This document shows, piece after piece, positions 1 through 12,119 of a DNA stretch of 64,000 nt. The position numbers and the translations under genes are program-made. A model generated the notes under the pieces. It was not told the origin of the DNA, searched no databases, and saw only the letters and a program-made list of their open reading frames with translations. How positions within the stretch are numbered: the first letter of the stretch is position 1; each line of letters opens with the position of its first letter. This DNA comes from Gracilaria gracilis. Taxonomy: Eukaryota > Rhodophyta > Florideophyceae > Gracilariales > Gracilariaceae. The stretch is taken from NCBI GenBank assembly GCA_030374805.1, contig JARGSG010000025.1:248001-312000 (forward strand). Reading direction: 5' to 3'.

Positions 1-100
1 GCAAGGCGCATGCCCTTCGCTCTGAAACAAATTCGTTGCGTCAAAGTCATCTTTGACACATCCCCTCTCCCAGATTTCCTCCCTTCACGTGTCAAAGCCG

Positions 101-1329
101 TCACAAATTAGAGGTAGGACGTAACAGTCCTTTTTCCGTTGCTATGTCATGGAGCAAACTACGAATGAACTCCCTGTCCAAACCTACGTGGCTCTTGTAG
201 AAAGCACCAGATTTTTCCTTCACTCGCAAATGCCAATCCTTCGATTCACTCCTGATCTGCGCGAGCTCTTCCTCCTCGTAGATATACTCCGGTATTCCTT
301 CACAGTTAATACAAAAATTATGAAGTATCATACCCACGGCTATGATAGGAACACAATCCTCAACGCCATAATTCAGTTCTCCATTGTAGAAAACACGCCA
401 TCTTCGCTTCAAGATTCCAAAAGCCTGCTCGACGTGTATTCGCATAGATGATAGGAAAAAGTTAGTAGCACTCTTAGAAGATGATAGGTTTTTCCCGACA
501 AACGGTACCAGTAAAGAATTTGAGAGCAAATACGCGTTATCGCCGACAATAAAGTAGCCAAGTAGAAGCATTCCCGCATTAAGCAACCGGGCGAGTGGAG
601 ACATTTCGTAGGCTAAAGAGTCATTAGTTGAGCCTACTGCTACGGCAGAAAAGTCCAGAAACCGATACGACGAGTCTACCAGAGCCTGTACAGGTATAGA
701 ATAGAATCCTTTTCTACAAAAAAACTCGCTGGGTTCTCGAACCACCGCGGTTTCTTGATTCTCATACATATGCCATCTAAGGCTCCGACGCACCCTGAAA
801 AAGGGTTTGGAACCTTTCTAGAGGTTTTGAACCCCAAACTGAGCTTCTTGAGTTCTGTTTCATCTGTAGGAAGTCCAGGGAGAGTCATTGTTTCGGTAAC
901 CGCCGCAATAAATGATTTGAAGCAATTATTGACGCTCGATTTGCTTACCTTATAAGCTAACATTTCGTCATGGACGCTTGCACCCGCCATGATGCGTAGT
1001 CCGATTGCTACTTTTACTTTTGCTTGAATTGTCCTTGTATCCAAGGGAGACCTTTCCGAAATGTGAGAGCTTTTGAGGAGCGTGTGGTACAACGTATTGA
1101 AGCTAGTACGGCCCATACGAAAAGCTCCGTAAAAATCCGCATCGGAATACACGCTTGTAAGAGTTTCAAATGTTTGTTTCACAGCCGGGTATTTTGTAGA
1201 TGTTCTTCGTTGTTTTGATTTTTGAATGTAGTGTGTCATAAGAACTAGTCCAAAGACAAGATGATGTAAATATGGTTGCAGGGTGTCATCATCATCGCTA
1301 GAGTTGAATGTTTGATGAGAGTGTGGCAT
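101..1329 (-). mobile_element. PIF/Harbinger-type DDE transposase, one frame break
   Basis: A cut-and-paste nuclease of the PIF/Harbinger superfamily, about 409 codons, close to the usual 350-450. The first in-frame ATG is at 1329. The N-terminal part (to about 720) has a helical DNA-binding region and the first catalytic Asp in GALDGI; the C-terminal part has the second Asp in GDNAYLL and the Glu in VEQAFGILKRRW, followed by the family's ILHNFCI-like block. The two halves lie in different frames, and the switch falls at a run of seven A on the plus strand (718-724), where the product reads NPASFF and then CRKGFYSIPVQAL, exactly as in family members. So a single-base length difference in a homopolymer separates an otherwise complete enzyme. 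It could be a real mutation, a sequencing error or slippage. No SANT partner is visible beside it; the left end of the element may lie outside the window. Confidence 0.85.
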
Positions 1330-1798
1330 TTTCAATGACGTAGTTGGGATCTTGGTTGTAAAATGGAGATGATCCGGAGCACGTATGTTGTCGTAAAGTG
1401 GAGATCATCCCCATTGACAACATAGTGGCTGCGCCAGCCAGTGTGCTCCGCTCCGCAGCCGCAGCTCCGCTTCGCAAATGAAGTGGAAAACAAATAAAAT
1501 GTTGGAAAGGTTTTGAAAACCTTTATGTAGAGTAGCCCAGGATATCAGTTGTCCGCGTCCGAGGGTAGCCAGCGGTCGGATACTACATACTACGAGGGGG
1601 TAGCCTGGTCGAAAGGCTTCAGAATGATTGTAACGAACCAAATGCAAAATTTTCTTCACCGGCGTTTTGCGTCGTGTGGACACCCTCATGGCGTGTTGCT
1701 ATACGAATTTCGTGGACTGTTACTATTGGTTTCGTTGAGCGCCGTCGCTGCCGGTGCGAAGCGGCGCCACGCTGGAGCGAACGGCGCGCGCGCCGGCA
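1330..1798. other. Intergenic: Harbinger flank and phytol kinase 5' region
   Basis: No gene seen. A near-repeat of the form AA(A/G)TGGAGAT(G/C)ATCC occurs at about 1362 and 1397 and may belong to the transposon end. From about 1740 base composition rises sharply to very GC-rich, marking the 5' region of the next gene. No TATA box was recognised. Confidence 0.4.
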
Positions 1799-2734
1799 AT
1801 GATCCTCCACCGCCCGGCGACGCGCTGCTTCGTGGCGCCGTGCTTCACCGCGCCCGGTCCGGCGCTCGTCGCCGCGCGGCCTCATCGGCGCACCGCCGGT
1901 GCGCCGGTGAGCCGCCGCACGCCGCGCGTTGCCATGGCACTGCCGCTGCCGCTGCCGCTGCCGCTGCCGGCGGCGGCAGCGGCGCTGGGCGCGACGGCGC
2001 GAGACGCGCAGCTCACGCTGGCCATCGCGGGTGGCACGGCGCTGTGGCTGTTCGTGTGGCAGCGGCTGACGGCGTTGCGCGTGGTGTCGTCGCGCACCAC
2101 GCGCAAGGTGGTGCACATCAGCTGCGGGCCGCTGCTGGTAGCGCTGTGGCCGCTGTACGGGCACACGCTGGGCGCGCGGCTGCTAGCCGCCGTGGTGCCG
2201 GCGCTGTGTTGCGTGGCTCTCCTGGCGTCGGCGTCCGCGCGCGTGGGCACGCCGCGCGGCGCGTTGGCGCGCGCGCTGTCGCGCCGAGACGTGGAGAGCG
2301 ACGCGCGACAAGGCCCGCTGCTGTACTGCGCCACGCTGCTGCTGCTCACGCTGGCGCTGTTCGACACGCCGGCTGCCGCCGTTGCCGTTGCCAACATGTG
2401 CGTGGGCGACGGGCTGGCCGAGGTGGTTGGGCGCGCCGTGCGCTCGCCAAAGTGGTACGGCGCCAGCCGGAAGAGCGTCGCGGGCAGCGTCGCCTTCGTG
2501 CTGGGCGCTTCCGCGGGCAGCGTGGCGCTGCTGCAGTGGCTGTCGTGCTTCGCTCTGGCTGACGCGCCGCGCGCCGCTACGCTGGGCATTGTCGCGCTCA
2601 TAGCCGTCGCCAGCGCGGGCGCCGAGTTGCTCGCGGAGATTGTGGGCACCGATGACAATGTGGCCGTCGCCCTCTCCGCTGCTGCGCTCGCGCTGCTGCT
2701 CATCGACCACTCGCAACACGCGCCCTACAGCTGA
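1799..2734 (+). CDS. Phytol kinase-like (CTP-dependent polyprenol kinase family)
   Basis: A 311-residue membrane protein of the phytol/farnesol/dolichol kinase family (VTE5/VTE6/FOLK relatives), which phosphorylates phytol released from chlorophyll so it can be reused for tocopherol and other prenyl lipids. Seen: an Arg/Ala-rich basic N-terminus suited to plastid targeting; several hydrophobic helices; RKVVHISCG at about residues 102-110; the family signature GDGLAE at about 203-208; KSVAGS at about 225-230; and a C-terminal VGTDDN at about 282-287. The start is the first ATG in frame; an upstream GTG extends the frame but is not a credible start. The gene is extremely GC-rich throughout and ends 210 bases before phytoene desaturase on the same strand. 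Phytyl-phosphate kinase versus phytol or farnesol specificity cannot be settled from sequence alone. Confidence 0.82.
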   Translation: MILHRPATRCFVAPCFTAPGPALVAARPHRRTAGAPVSRRTPRVAMALPLPLPLPLPAAAAALGATARDAQLTLAIAGGTALWLFVWQRLTALRVVSSRTTRKVVHISCGPLLVALWPLYGHTLGARLLAAVVPALCCVALLASASARVGTPRGALARALSRRDVESDARQGPLLYCATLLLLTLALFDTPAAAVAVANMCVGDGLAEVVGRAVRSPKWYGASRKSVAGSVAFVLGASAGSVALLQWLSCFALADAPRAATLGIVALIAVASAGAELLAEIVGTDDNVAVALSAAALALLLIDHSQHAPYS

Positions 2735-4576
<1,842 letters not shown>

Positions 4577-4679
4577 TATTATTGTTCGATAAACAATTTT
4601 GTAAGCAGAAACAAGCTTTACTGGTTGCAGGCCCATTGCCGTTAGCTAGCTCTCTTTTTTTTTTAACCTACGAAACACT

Positions 4680-7600
4680 CTACGAAAGATGGAACGACCT
4701 CTGTCCCTCACGAACGGCGTAAAGTACCTGCTTCTTCGCAATCTCATACGAACTGTATTCCGGAAGCTTGAAATAATTTGTGCACGTCATCACGGTTGGT
4801 AAACACTGATCCGGAGAGTGCCCACTTTCTGGTGTTCGCCTAACAATCGTTAAGCGGGGATGCAAGTTGCGTAACCCACCAAGAGGGAGAGCAGGAGACC
4901 CAGTAGTGAATTGGATGAAACGCTGTTGATCTTCCTCATCCAGTTCAGTTAGGAGTTGCAAAAAGTATTTCACAGCGGCGCTCTCATGGCTAAAGCCATG
5001 ATCGCATCGCGTAGAATGAACCAAAAAGTCCATAGTCCACTTCTCATACGACGGACCACAGAACAACAGTTCAAGTTCAGCGCTGCGGAACACAAGTAGA
5101 CTCGTGATATCAATTAACTCACCCAAACCTCTCAAAAGCGCTTCAGCCTGCTGATATACACCTCCGAAAAGTACATGGTACGTCACCCTCCTCACAAACT
5201 CTTCAGCATTTTGTTCATTCACTTCAATGTTACTTCCGCCCTTCACCAATTCTATGGAATCATCACCAGGTAATACAAATGTCAAACAAAGAGCTGGTAT
5301 TGCGTCGCCTTCGTTGTCTTCTACCATTTTTGTGATAGATTGGAGTGATACGGCGAGTTGATGATCAACACTGTCCAACATCTTCATGGCTGATTTCCCG
5401 CTCGTGTATCTCTGCCAAACCTTCTTTCGGTCCACAGTGTCCAATTTTGCTAAACTGTCACGCTTGCTGCTACCGAATCCACTTTCCATGGTCGATGACG
5501 AGCCCGATGAATCTGAGCTGGAAGCTCCGTAGCTGTCGAATATTACTCGACAGTACGCAAGCAAGAGTCTAGAAAACGTTCGCGAGAACCTCAAATCCAA
5601 TAAACGACCATCAATAACCGCCTTACCAAGGAGACGACCAATAAATTGGAACAAAGAGCAAGTCTTCGACGAGGCAGACTTTTGGGCTTCGCTTATCGTT
5701 ACAGGTAAACATGATGGGAAGAGCCCAGTACCAGTTGGAACCACATAGCTTGGAGGCTCGTTCTGGACCGCTGAAGTCGGTTTCGTGTGTGACTGCCTTC
5801 GACTTCTTCTCCGCGTAGCGGGTTGACGAACTGGCACATGCACATTATCCCGAATCTGATGAATGTAGTGCGTAGCTGCTTCTGCTTCAGACTTTGTCTT
5901 AATCGTCTGCGAACTGCTATTCCTCCAAAGTTTAAGATCCACCATCTGAATTTCCCTCGAGGTAAGCGTGTAGAATTCGAGAGTCGGACCCAATCCAGTG
6001 CCAGCTTCATTGAAGTACTCGACCTCCAACACTGTGCCATGGGAACAATACATATTCATCACTTTGATGGCAGATTCAAGAATTCGGTCGCGGTGAATTC
6101 GAACTTTCTGGCGTTGAATACGTCCAATCCTCGTTTCACTCTCACGATGGTGTCGATGGGATCTGTGAGTAGACACCCCTGACATTTCATTACGTGTCTG
6201 GAGCAAATGAAGGGCTCGTGAAACACCAAGAGATGTAGACTGAAACAGAGTCCTTCTTATATCAAACGGAATGAGAAATGAAGATTCCCTTGCTATGGTG
6301 AAGCACCATACGGGAACAACCCCTCCGCACAAGGCAATAGGATCAGAAAGCTGTCTAGTTACCTTTGCAGTCAATTTGTGGCTCACAAAATGTACTTCTG
6401 GGTCTTCCGTGAGGAAACGAAGACCAGAGGAGTAGTCTTCAGAAGCAAGTGTGCTCACGCTCACAGTACTCGAACTGGAATTCAGTTTCTCTGATATCCA
6501 ATGTAGATGTTTCAATACCGCGATAACCGAAGCTATAGAAGGCACCAAACCAGCTGTCTTTAGCTTTCGAGGAGAGAGGACAAGCTTGTCTGAGAGCGTT
6601 ATGCTTGCCAAGATTTCCTCGGAAACTTCACCATCATCCCGACGAGTCCTATGTTGTCCAGCAGCCCTACTTCGCTCTCTGTGTTCCTGCAGCCTCTGCG
6701 ACCTACGCACGGGGCCCGAGCTACTACCTTCTCCAGTTGCAACATCCGTGTTGTTAACTTCTGTGTTCGAGTAGATGGGGCTCTTTGAGTGGTCTTGCTT
6801 CCTAGAATACACCAATGTGTGAACATCAGTCCACAGTCCGGGTCCCAAGCCCCGTTGACGTGCGTATGACTGAACTACCGCATTCAGAATTGAACTCTCA
6901 TGAGGGATAGGTTTTCCCGTTAAGAGAAAACGATAGCTCTTGGGTGGGGATGGAACGAAGGCTACCGACTCTTCTTGTACCCCTTCCGGTTTGGTCACCG
7001 GTGTTGTGTGAATGAGGGATGTTATCAGCCAAAGCTGCAGCATACGATCGGAAATTACCATCACTTCTCGATGGGTCATTACCTCCACGAGACGCAGAGG
7101 CATGTCGGATACCGTGATCTCGGGGAGAGCTCGCTTGGCCTGTACCGCCTCTTGTCGGTGCTTGGCCAAGAGTCTCATGATCTAGTTCAACAGGAGGCAG
7201 CGATGTGGCAAGTTGGTCAACGTCAAAGGCCTCAGGCCCATCGTGATCATTCTCTTCGCTGTCACCAGGATCCTGTTCTATCATGTCCTCTTCACCGGAG
7301 CTGACATCCTCCTCAGACCCATCGCTATTGTCGATAATCTGGCCTTCGTCAATAAGTTCCTCTTCTATCAACCCCTCAGCGACTTCGAAAAACTCCTCCA
7401 CGGGAAAACGATCTTCGTCGACTTCACCATCAAGATGCTCATCGTCCGCAGCCGAGTCGTTACCTTCCCCTCCGTCTCCGCGAGAAGAACGATCTCTGCT
7501 GTTGCCTCGAGCGGACCTGGTTCGTCGTGAACGGTGACCTCCCGGTCCCCTATCCGTAGAGGACCGGCCCACCTCTCTAACACGAGGCCACAAGAAATCC

Positions 7601-10542
7601 TGAACGCTCGCCATCGTAGCCAGTGGCTCAATCAGCACAATATGATTGGAGTAGTCCCTTAGATTCTCACCCCCAGCATCAGAAGCAGCTCGCTTCAATC
7701 TTAGTTTGAAAGGCTGGGTAAGTTGCCTCAGACCAGAATTAACAGAGGAAAAAGATGTACCATGACTAGATTCATTTGTATGAACTTCTAGTTTCTCCTC
7801 TGCTGACAACACTCCCAAGGCCAAGTTAATCAAAGAAGTGAATGCTTTCTTATCTTTATGTTTGTTCAATACCTTGACAAACATACCAGTTCGAACGCAT
7901 GCAACTTTGACGTCATCAACAGAGAAGAAGTTTGTAAGAGCATCCATGATACCGCTCTTTGATATCTCGAAGACAGTCAGGCCATCAGTCGCGGTTAACA
8001 CAGACACGAACTCGGATATGGCCTTTTCCACCTCACCTTCACTTTCCTCCTCTGAAGCAGAGTTCAACGACGCGCATATTCTGGTGAGTTTGTCCAAGAC
8101 GCTATTCTTCAACAACTCTTCGTTTACAGCATTCTCTTCATCACCGCCAAGGTACTGAGTGAGTATTGATCGTGCTGATTTGGGAACCATTGTTGGCAAA
8201 GATAGATTCGGGATCCGTAGCTCTTGCAAGGCGCGAGAAGATATTCTATGATGTGAACCGCCAGCTTCACTTCGGGAACCTCTGTGTGTAGGACCGCGTT
8301 GCAAAGCGGCGAGAGCAGTCCACACTGAATCCATGTCCCGCAAGTTGATGGCTGTTCCTGAATGATCCCCATGAGAGTGAAGATGGTCGATTCTTCCAGA
8401 TGATGACCCGGGGACTGGAGCTCGCGAAGTAGGCTCAATATTCTGTGGGGTTTCTTCCTCTTTCTCCCCTTCTTGATCGTTATCGAGAGCGGCCAGTCGA
8501 ACAATCTCATGAACAACACCCTCACGCACAAACGCCTCCCGCAAAGACGGTAACTTCTCCAATGCAGAGGACGTCATTGCTAGTCCAACAAGAGCCTCGC
8601 TCCTCGAACTGTTCTCCCCAAGGAGGGCAGCAACGAATGGGCAAAAGCGAATAGCTGTAAGAGTTTGGGACTCATCTGACTCCTGCTCGGTCTCGTCATT
8701 CAGAATGATCGCACTTAGTACCAACTGTGGGGAGATTGAAATAAACTTGGATAACACAGACAAGGTCAGTCTCCGAGCATTTGAGTCCGCTGACGAAATG
8801 TAAAACCTCATCAAAGTCTCAAACAGTTCTGTTCCGAAAAACTGTAACGGGGCAGGGTTTTGTTCTAGTGATTCTCGTCGCTTTAAGTCGATTGCAGCAT
8901 AATTGGCAGACGGGCCAACCGACCGCCGTCTTCTTGACCTTGTTGAAGAACCATGTTGATTTTCATGCTCACTGGTATCTGGAAGAAGACTATCAGCAAG
9001 ATGAAGACAATCTACAGAATGCATCGTAGAGCCAGCGCTGAGCCTGCTCTTCAATTTCATTATGAGCGTGTCAGTGTCCAATATCTGAAGTCCAAGTTTG
9101 GCACTTCCGCGCGCTAAGATAGCAAGCATGCGAAGCGCGGACGAATACGATTGCGGCGAGAGTGCAGGGGGGGAGGGAGGCACGATTAAGCTGAGGACCT
9201 TCTCAATGAGAGTAAGGTCGTCTCCACACAGCGACTCGAGCTTTTCAGGTGAAGATCTATACGCTTCTGCTAGCTTGGTGAAACCTACTACAGCAGATTC
9301 TCTAATGCGCTGATCTTCAGAGCTGAGCAAGCGCATCATTGTAGGCAGTACACGACCAATCATTTCCATTGCGTCCCCCCGGGGTTGACGGCACAGATTG
9401 CAGGCAGTTGCAGCGGCCATTCTCTGCACGCCTATTGAAAAGAAGTCAATAAACGACAGAACCGCCTCGAATCCATTCGCCGACACAATTTGCTGCGGAT
9501 AATCAACACTCAATTTGTGCAGAGCGGACAAAGACTGCTCAGCGAGGTCAATATACTCAATGGACAACAGGTTCTGGCAGAGCGGGCCTGCGGCACCATT
9601 GAGTGCAATTGCAGAGGAAGAGGACGGTAACGCCTCCATCATGTGCGTCAGCGCGCGCGCGGCGTAAATCTTAACTTCCACGTTGGCGCCGGTGCGAAGC
9701 AGGTTGACCAGCGGAGTGACAAAAAGGTTGACAGAAAAAGACACGAGTGACTCCTCGGTACCAACCGAAAGAAACTCACAGAGTTCTTGAAGCGCCTCCA
9801 TTTGCTGTCCGGGGGTTTCAGGAGCAACTATGGCAGTCCTCAAATGCTGAAGCCTCGAATGCGAGGTAGCGCCATTGTTCGGAAATATGTCGCGAAGGTC
9901 AGCGCCCAATCGTCGGAGCAAGCCCTGCAACGTAGTGGGAGCGCGGTCGCTACCCAGCGAACTGGGGCCATCGTCGCTCCTTCTGTTGGAGCCAGAGTCA
10001 GCGCGAGAATCGTCGGCGTCGGAGCGGTTGACAAAACTCATTCCTCTTGTACGGCGAGATAACGCGGGCGGGGTGGACGGACCGGCGTTGTTAGAATTGG
10101 CGGGACGCGCACGGGCGGTAGACGAACGTCGAGGTCTCTTGGACGGTCGGTGTACAGACGGTTGGGCTTGCGGTTCTGCAGGCGGCGGCGGCGTTGAAAT
10201 CCTCCTAGCGCTCGACCTGGTTCGCTTTCGGGAAGGAGGCGGGTGGGTAGTTGCAGCGGACAGTCTGCGGGCCGGTCGGCGCGGGTGGTCTCGCGGCGGC
10301 GGCGGCGTAGACGGAGGGGAGGTGTGTGCGGGGCGAGTGGGACGCGAAGCGGCTGCGCGAGGATGTCGGTAACGGGCGGGGTTTGCGGCAGCGGCGGCGG
10401 CGGCAGCGGCGGCGGCAGCGGCGGCGGCGGCGGCGCGGCGGGAACGCAAACGCGTGGAAGGGGGGTCGTGGGCGTCGGGTTGTTGCGGACGCGCGTCGTC
10501 AGTGCTAGCACGAGCTTCTCGGCCTCTTCTACGCGCCTCCAT
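4680..10542 (-). CDS. HECT E3 ubiquitin ligase, UPL3/TRIP12 type, one frame shift or short intron
   Basis: A ligase of about 1,950 residues that would form a thioester with ubiquitin and pass it to substrates. The chosen start is the first ATG (10542); the frame is open further upstream but only with a GTG. Order: a basic Arg/Ala/Pro-rich N-terminus with a poly-Ala tract; armadillo-like helical repeats from about residue 205 to 560; a long acidic, Ser-rich linker (about 7260-7450); a region like the UPL3/TRIP12 pre-HECT block with LTGKPIP; then the HECT domain in the last 475 or so residues. The catalytic Cys is in TCTNYFKLPEYSS (codon 4782-4784), 34 residues from the C-terminus as expected. 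The N- and C-terminal frames overlap between 7178 and 6898, so a one-base indel or a short intron lies there. Plant UPL3 is about 1,890 residues. It ends convergently with PDS, about 100 bases apart. Confidence 0.9.
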
Positions 10543-11076
10543 ACGCTGAGGGGGCCATGCGCTGGCGGGGCTGGCAGGGGGGGGAGGCACAGCGACGGAG
10601 GCGGCGGGGTGGGAGCGGCGGCTGCGTGTGACGGGGAAGATAAGGGAAGCAGGTGACGATCGGGACGATGACACGACGGGTGAGCTGCGGCCGGCGGTTG
10701 CGAACGCGAGAAGGCCTCCAGCGACAGCGGCGCGGCCCTTTATTCGAAGCGAAAACGAGTGCAAGCCGTGCGGCGCTGTGCGCACGGCAGACGTGTGCTG
10801 TGCGCTCCCGCGCGCGCCCTGGCTGCCGCCGCTGCTGTGTGGCGTGGCGTCGGGCCGTGCGACCCCCCGCGCACATGTGCCCACTGTCAGTATGTACTGT
10901 AAGCGTTCAGCTCGCTCTCGATTCGGCGCGATCTCAACAGTTGGGCGCCACCTCGTAGGCGAATGGCGCTTTTACCCGCACACACCCTCCCCGTCGCCAT
11001 CTATACTATCTACACGATACACCGCCGTCCACATCGCCGCGCACGTCTTCGCCGCCGTGTGTGTACCCCTCCCGCA
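10543..11076. promoter_or_regulatory. Divergent promoter region, HECT ligase / SWIB gene
   Basis: A GC-rich 534-base region between two divergent ATGs. TATACTA at 11002-11008 lies about 70 bases before the SWIB ATG and is a candidate TATA box for it. An earlier ATG at 10963 in the SWIB frame would lie upstream of that box. No element was recognised for the HECT side. Confidence 0.35.
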
Positions 11077-11853
11077 ATGCGTCTCGTGAGCAAAGCGCCT
11101 CGGCTGCTGCCGGCTTTCGCTTCCTCCTTCCTTCCGGCACACACGGTTCCGTTTATCTCGCAGCCACCGCGCTTCCTTTGTGCCACCACCCAAGCCGCCG
11201 TCGTTGCAAAAGCAAAGATCCCTTCCTACGTTCGTCCCGTCGTGCCGGGCAAACCACTACATCGCTTTGTCGATGACAAGGCCCAGTCCCGCAGTGATAT
11301 CATCCGTGCCATTACGGCCTATGTCAAGGAGCACAACTTGCAGGATGACGACGATCGCCGCATCTTCCATTGCGACGCACAGCTCAAGTCCGTCCTGGGC
11401 GTCGAATCATGCACCTTCCTCCAAGTTTTGAAGTTTATCACCCCACTTTTGAAGAAGCCCGAGGAAGTAGGAGGTCGCTATTTAAAGGAGGCTGCTGCAG
11501 TGGAGGAGGCCTATATAGAAGCCCAGCGCTCACAAACGAAGAAGAAGGTCCGCACCAAGTCCCAGGCTCGCAAGCAGGGTGCCATTGCTGATAAGAAAGC
11601 TGGCAGGCATCTCTTCCGCCCCATGGTTTTAAGTGACGAGCTTGCCGCTGTTTGTCGCTCGTCAGAGATGCAGAGACACGAGGTCATCAAAGCCGTGTGG
11701 AACTACATTCGCATGAATAACTTGCAGGGGCAGGGCCCTCCGGAGAATCCTATCAAGTGCGATTTCCTTTTGCGCAAAGTGTACAAAGCTGACTACATTA
11801 ACGTCAGAACAGTCATGAGTGGAATCTCTCCGCACGTCAAGAAAAAGGAGTAA
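11077..11853 (+). CDS. Double SWIB-domain protein with organelle presequence
   Basis: 258 residues with two SWIB/MDM2-fold domains, at about 48-126 (YVRPVVPGKPL to FITPLLKK) and 178-256 (HLFRPMVLSDEL to GISPHVKK), joined by a Lys/Arg/Gln-rich linker (about 150-175). SWIB domains occur in SWI/SNF subunits and, in algae and plants, in small organelle-nucleoid proteins. The first 40 residues are basic, Ser/Ala/Pro-rich and lack acids, consistent with import into plastid or mitochondrion. I chose the ATG at 11077 because a TATA-like box lies about 70 bases upstream; the frame is open to an ATG at 10963, which would add 38 residues. Function inferred: organelle DNA compaction or transcription. Intronless, divergent from the HECT ligase. 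Confidence 0.85.
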   Translation: MRLVSKAPRLLPAFASSFLPAHTVPFISQPPRFLCATTQAAVVAKAKIPSYVRPVVPGKPLHRFVDDKAQSRSDIIRAITAYVKEHNLQDDDDRRIFHCDAQLKSVLGVESCTFLQVLKFITPLLKKPEEVGGRYLKEAAAVEEAYIEAQRSQTKKKVRTKSQARKQGAIADKKAGRHLFRPMVLSDELAAVCRSSEMQRHEVIKAVWNYIRMNNLQGQGPPENPIKCDFLLRKVYKADYINVRTVMSGISPHVKKKE

Positions 11854-12119
11854 ATCCGTTTCATGCCAAGTGCATTCGTCAGTCGGTCCCCGCAATTGCG
11901 CAATCGCTTTCGGCGCCTCTTTCACAGCGCTTACACGATAATACTTATCACGAAGAACTCCCAACATGGTCTACGACAAGCCTTCCACAAAGTCTTTAGT
12001 TCATCTTCCAATGCTTCTTTCACCGTCAGATTCAACTCGAACGGCAAACATGCAGCTATTGTACATTGCACTTTACAAGACACAGCACTTGAATATGAGG
12101 CCTAATGTCAGCTATAGCT
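11854..12119. other. Convergent 3' intergenic region
   Basis: About 266 bases between the SWIB gene and the convergent membrane-protein gene. It can only hold the two 3' UTRs. No gene or repeat seen. Confidence 0.5.

Noticed and set aside
1549-2562. Long Arg/Ala-rich ORFs overlapping phytol kinase on both strands
   Set aside because: GC-rich DNA has few stops; only the kinase frame shows family motifs.
9875-10656. Gly/Arg-rich plus-strand ORFs over the HECT 5' end
   Set aside because: Antisense shadows of the low-complexity N-terminus.
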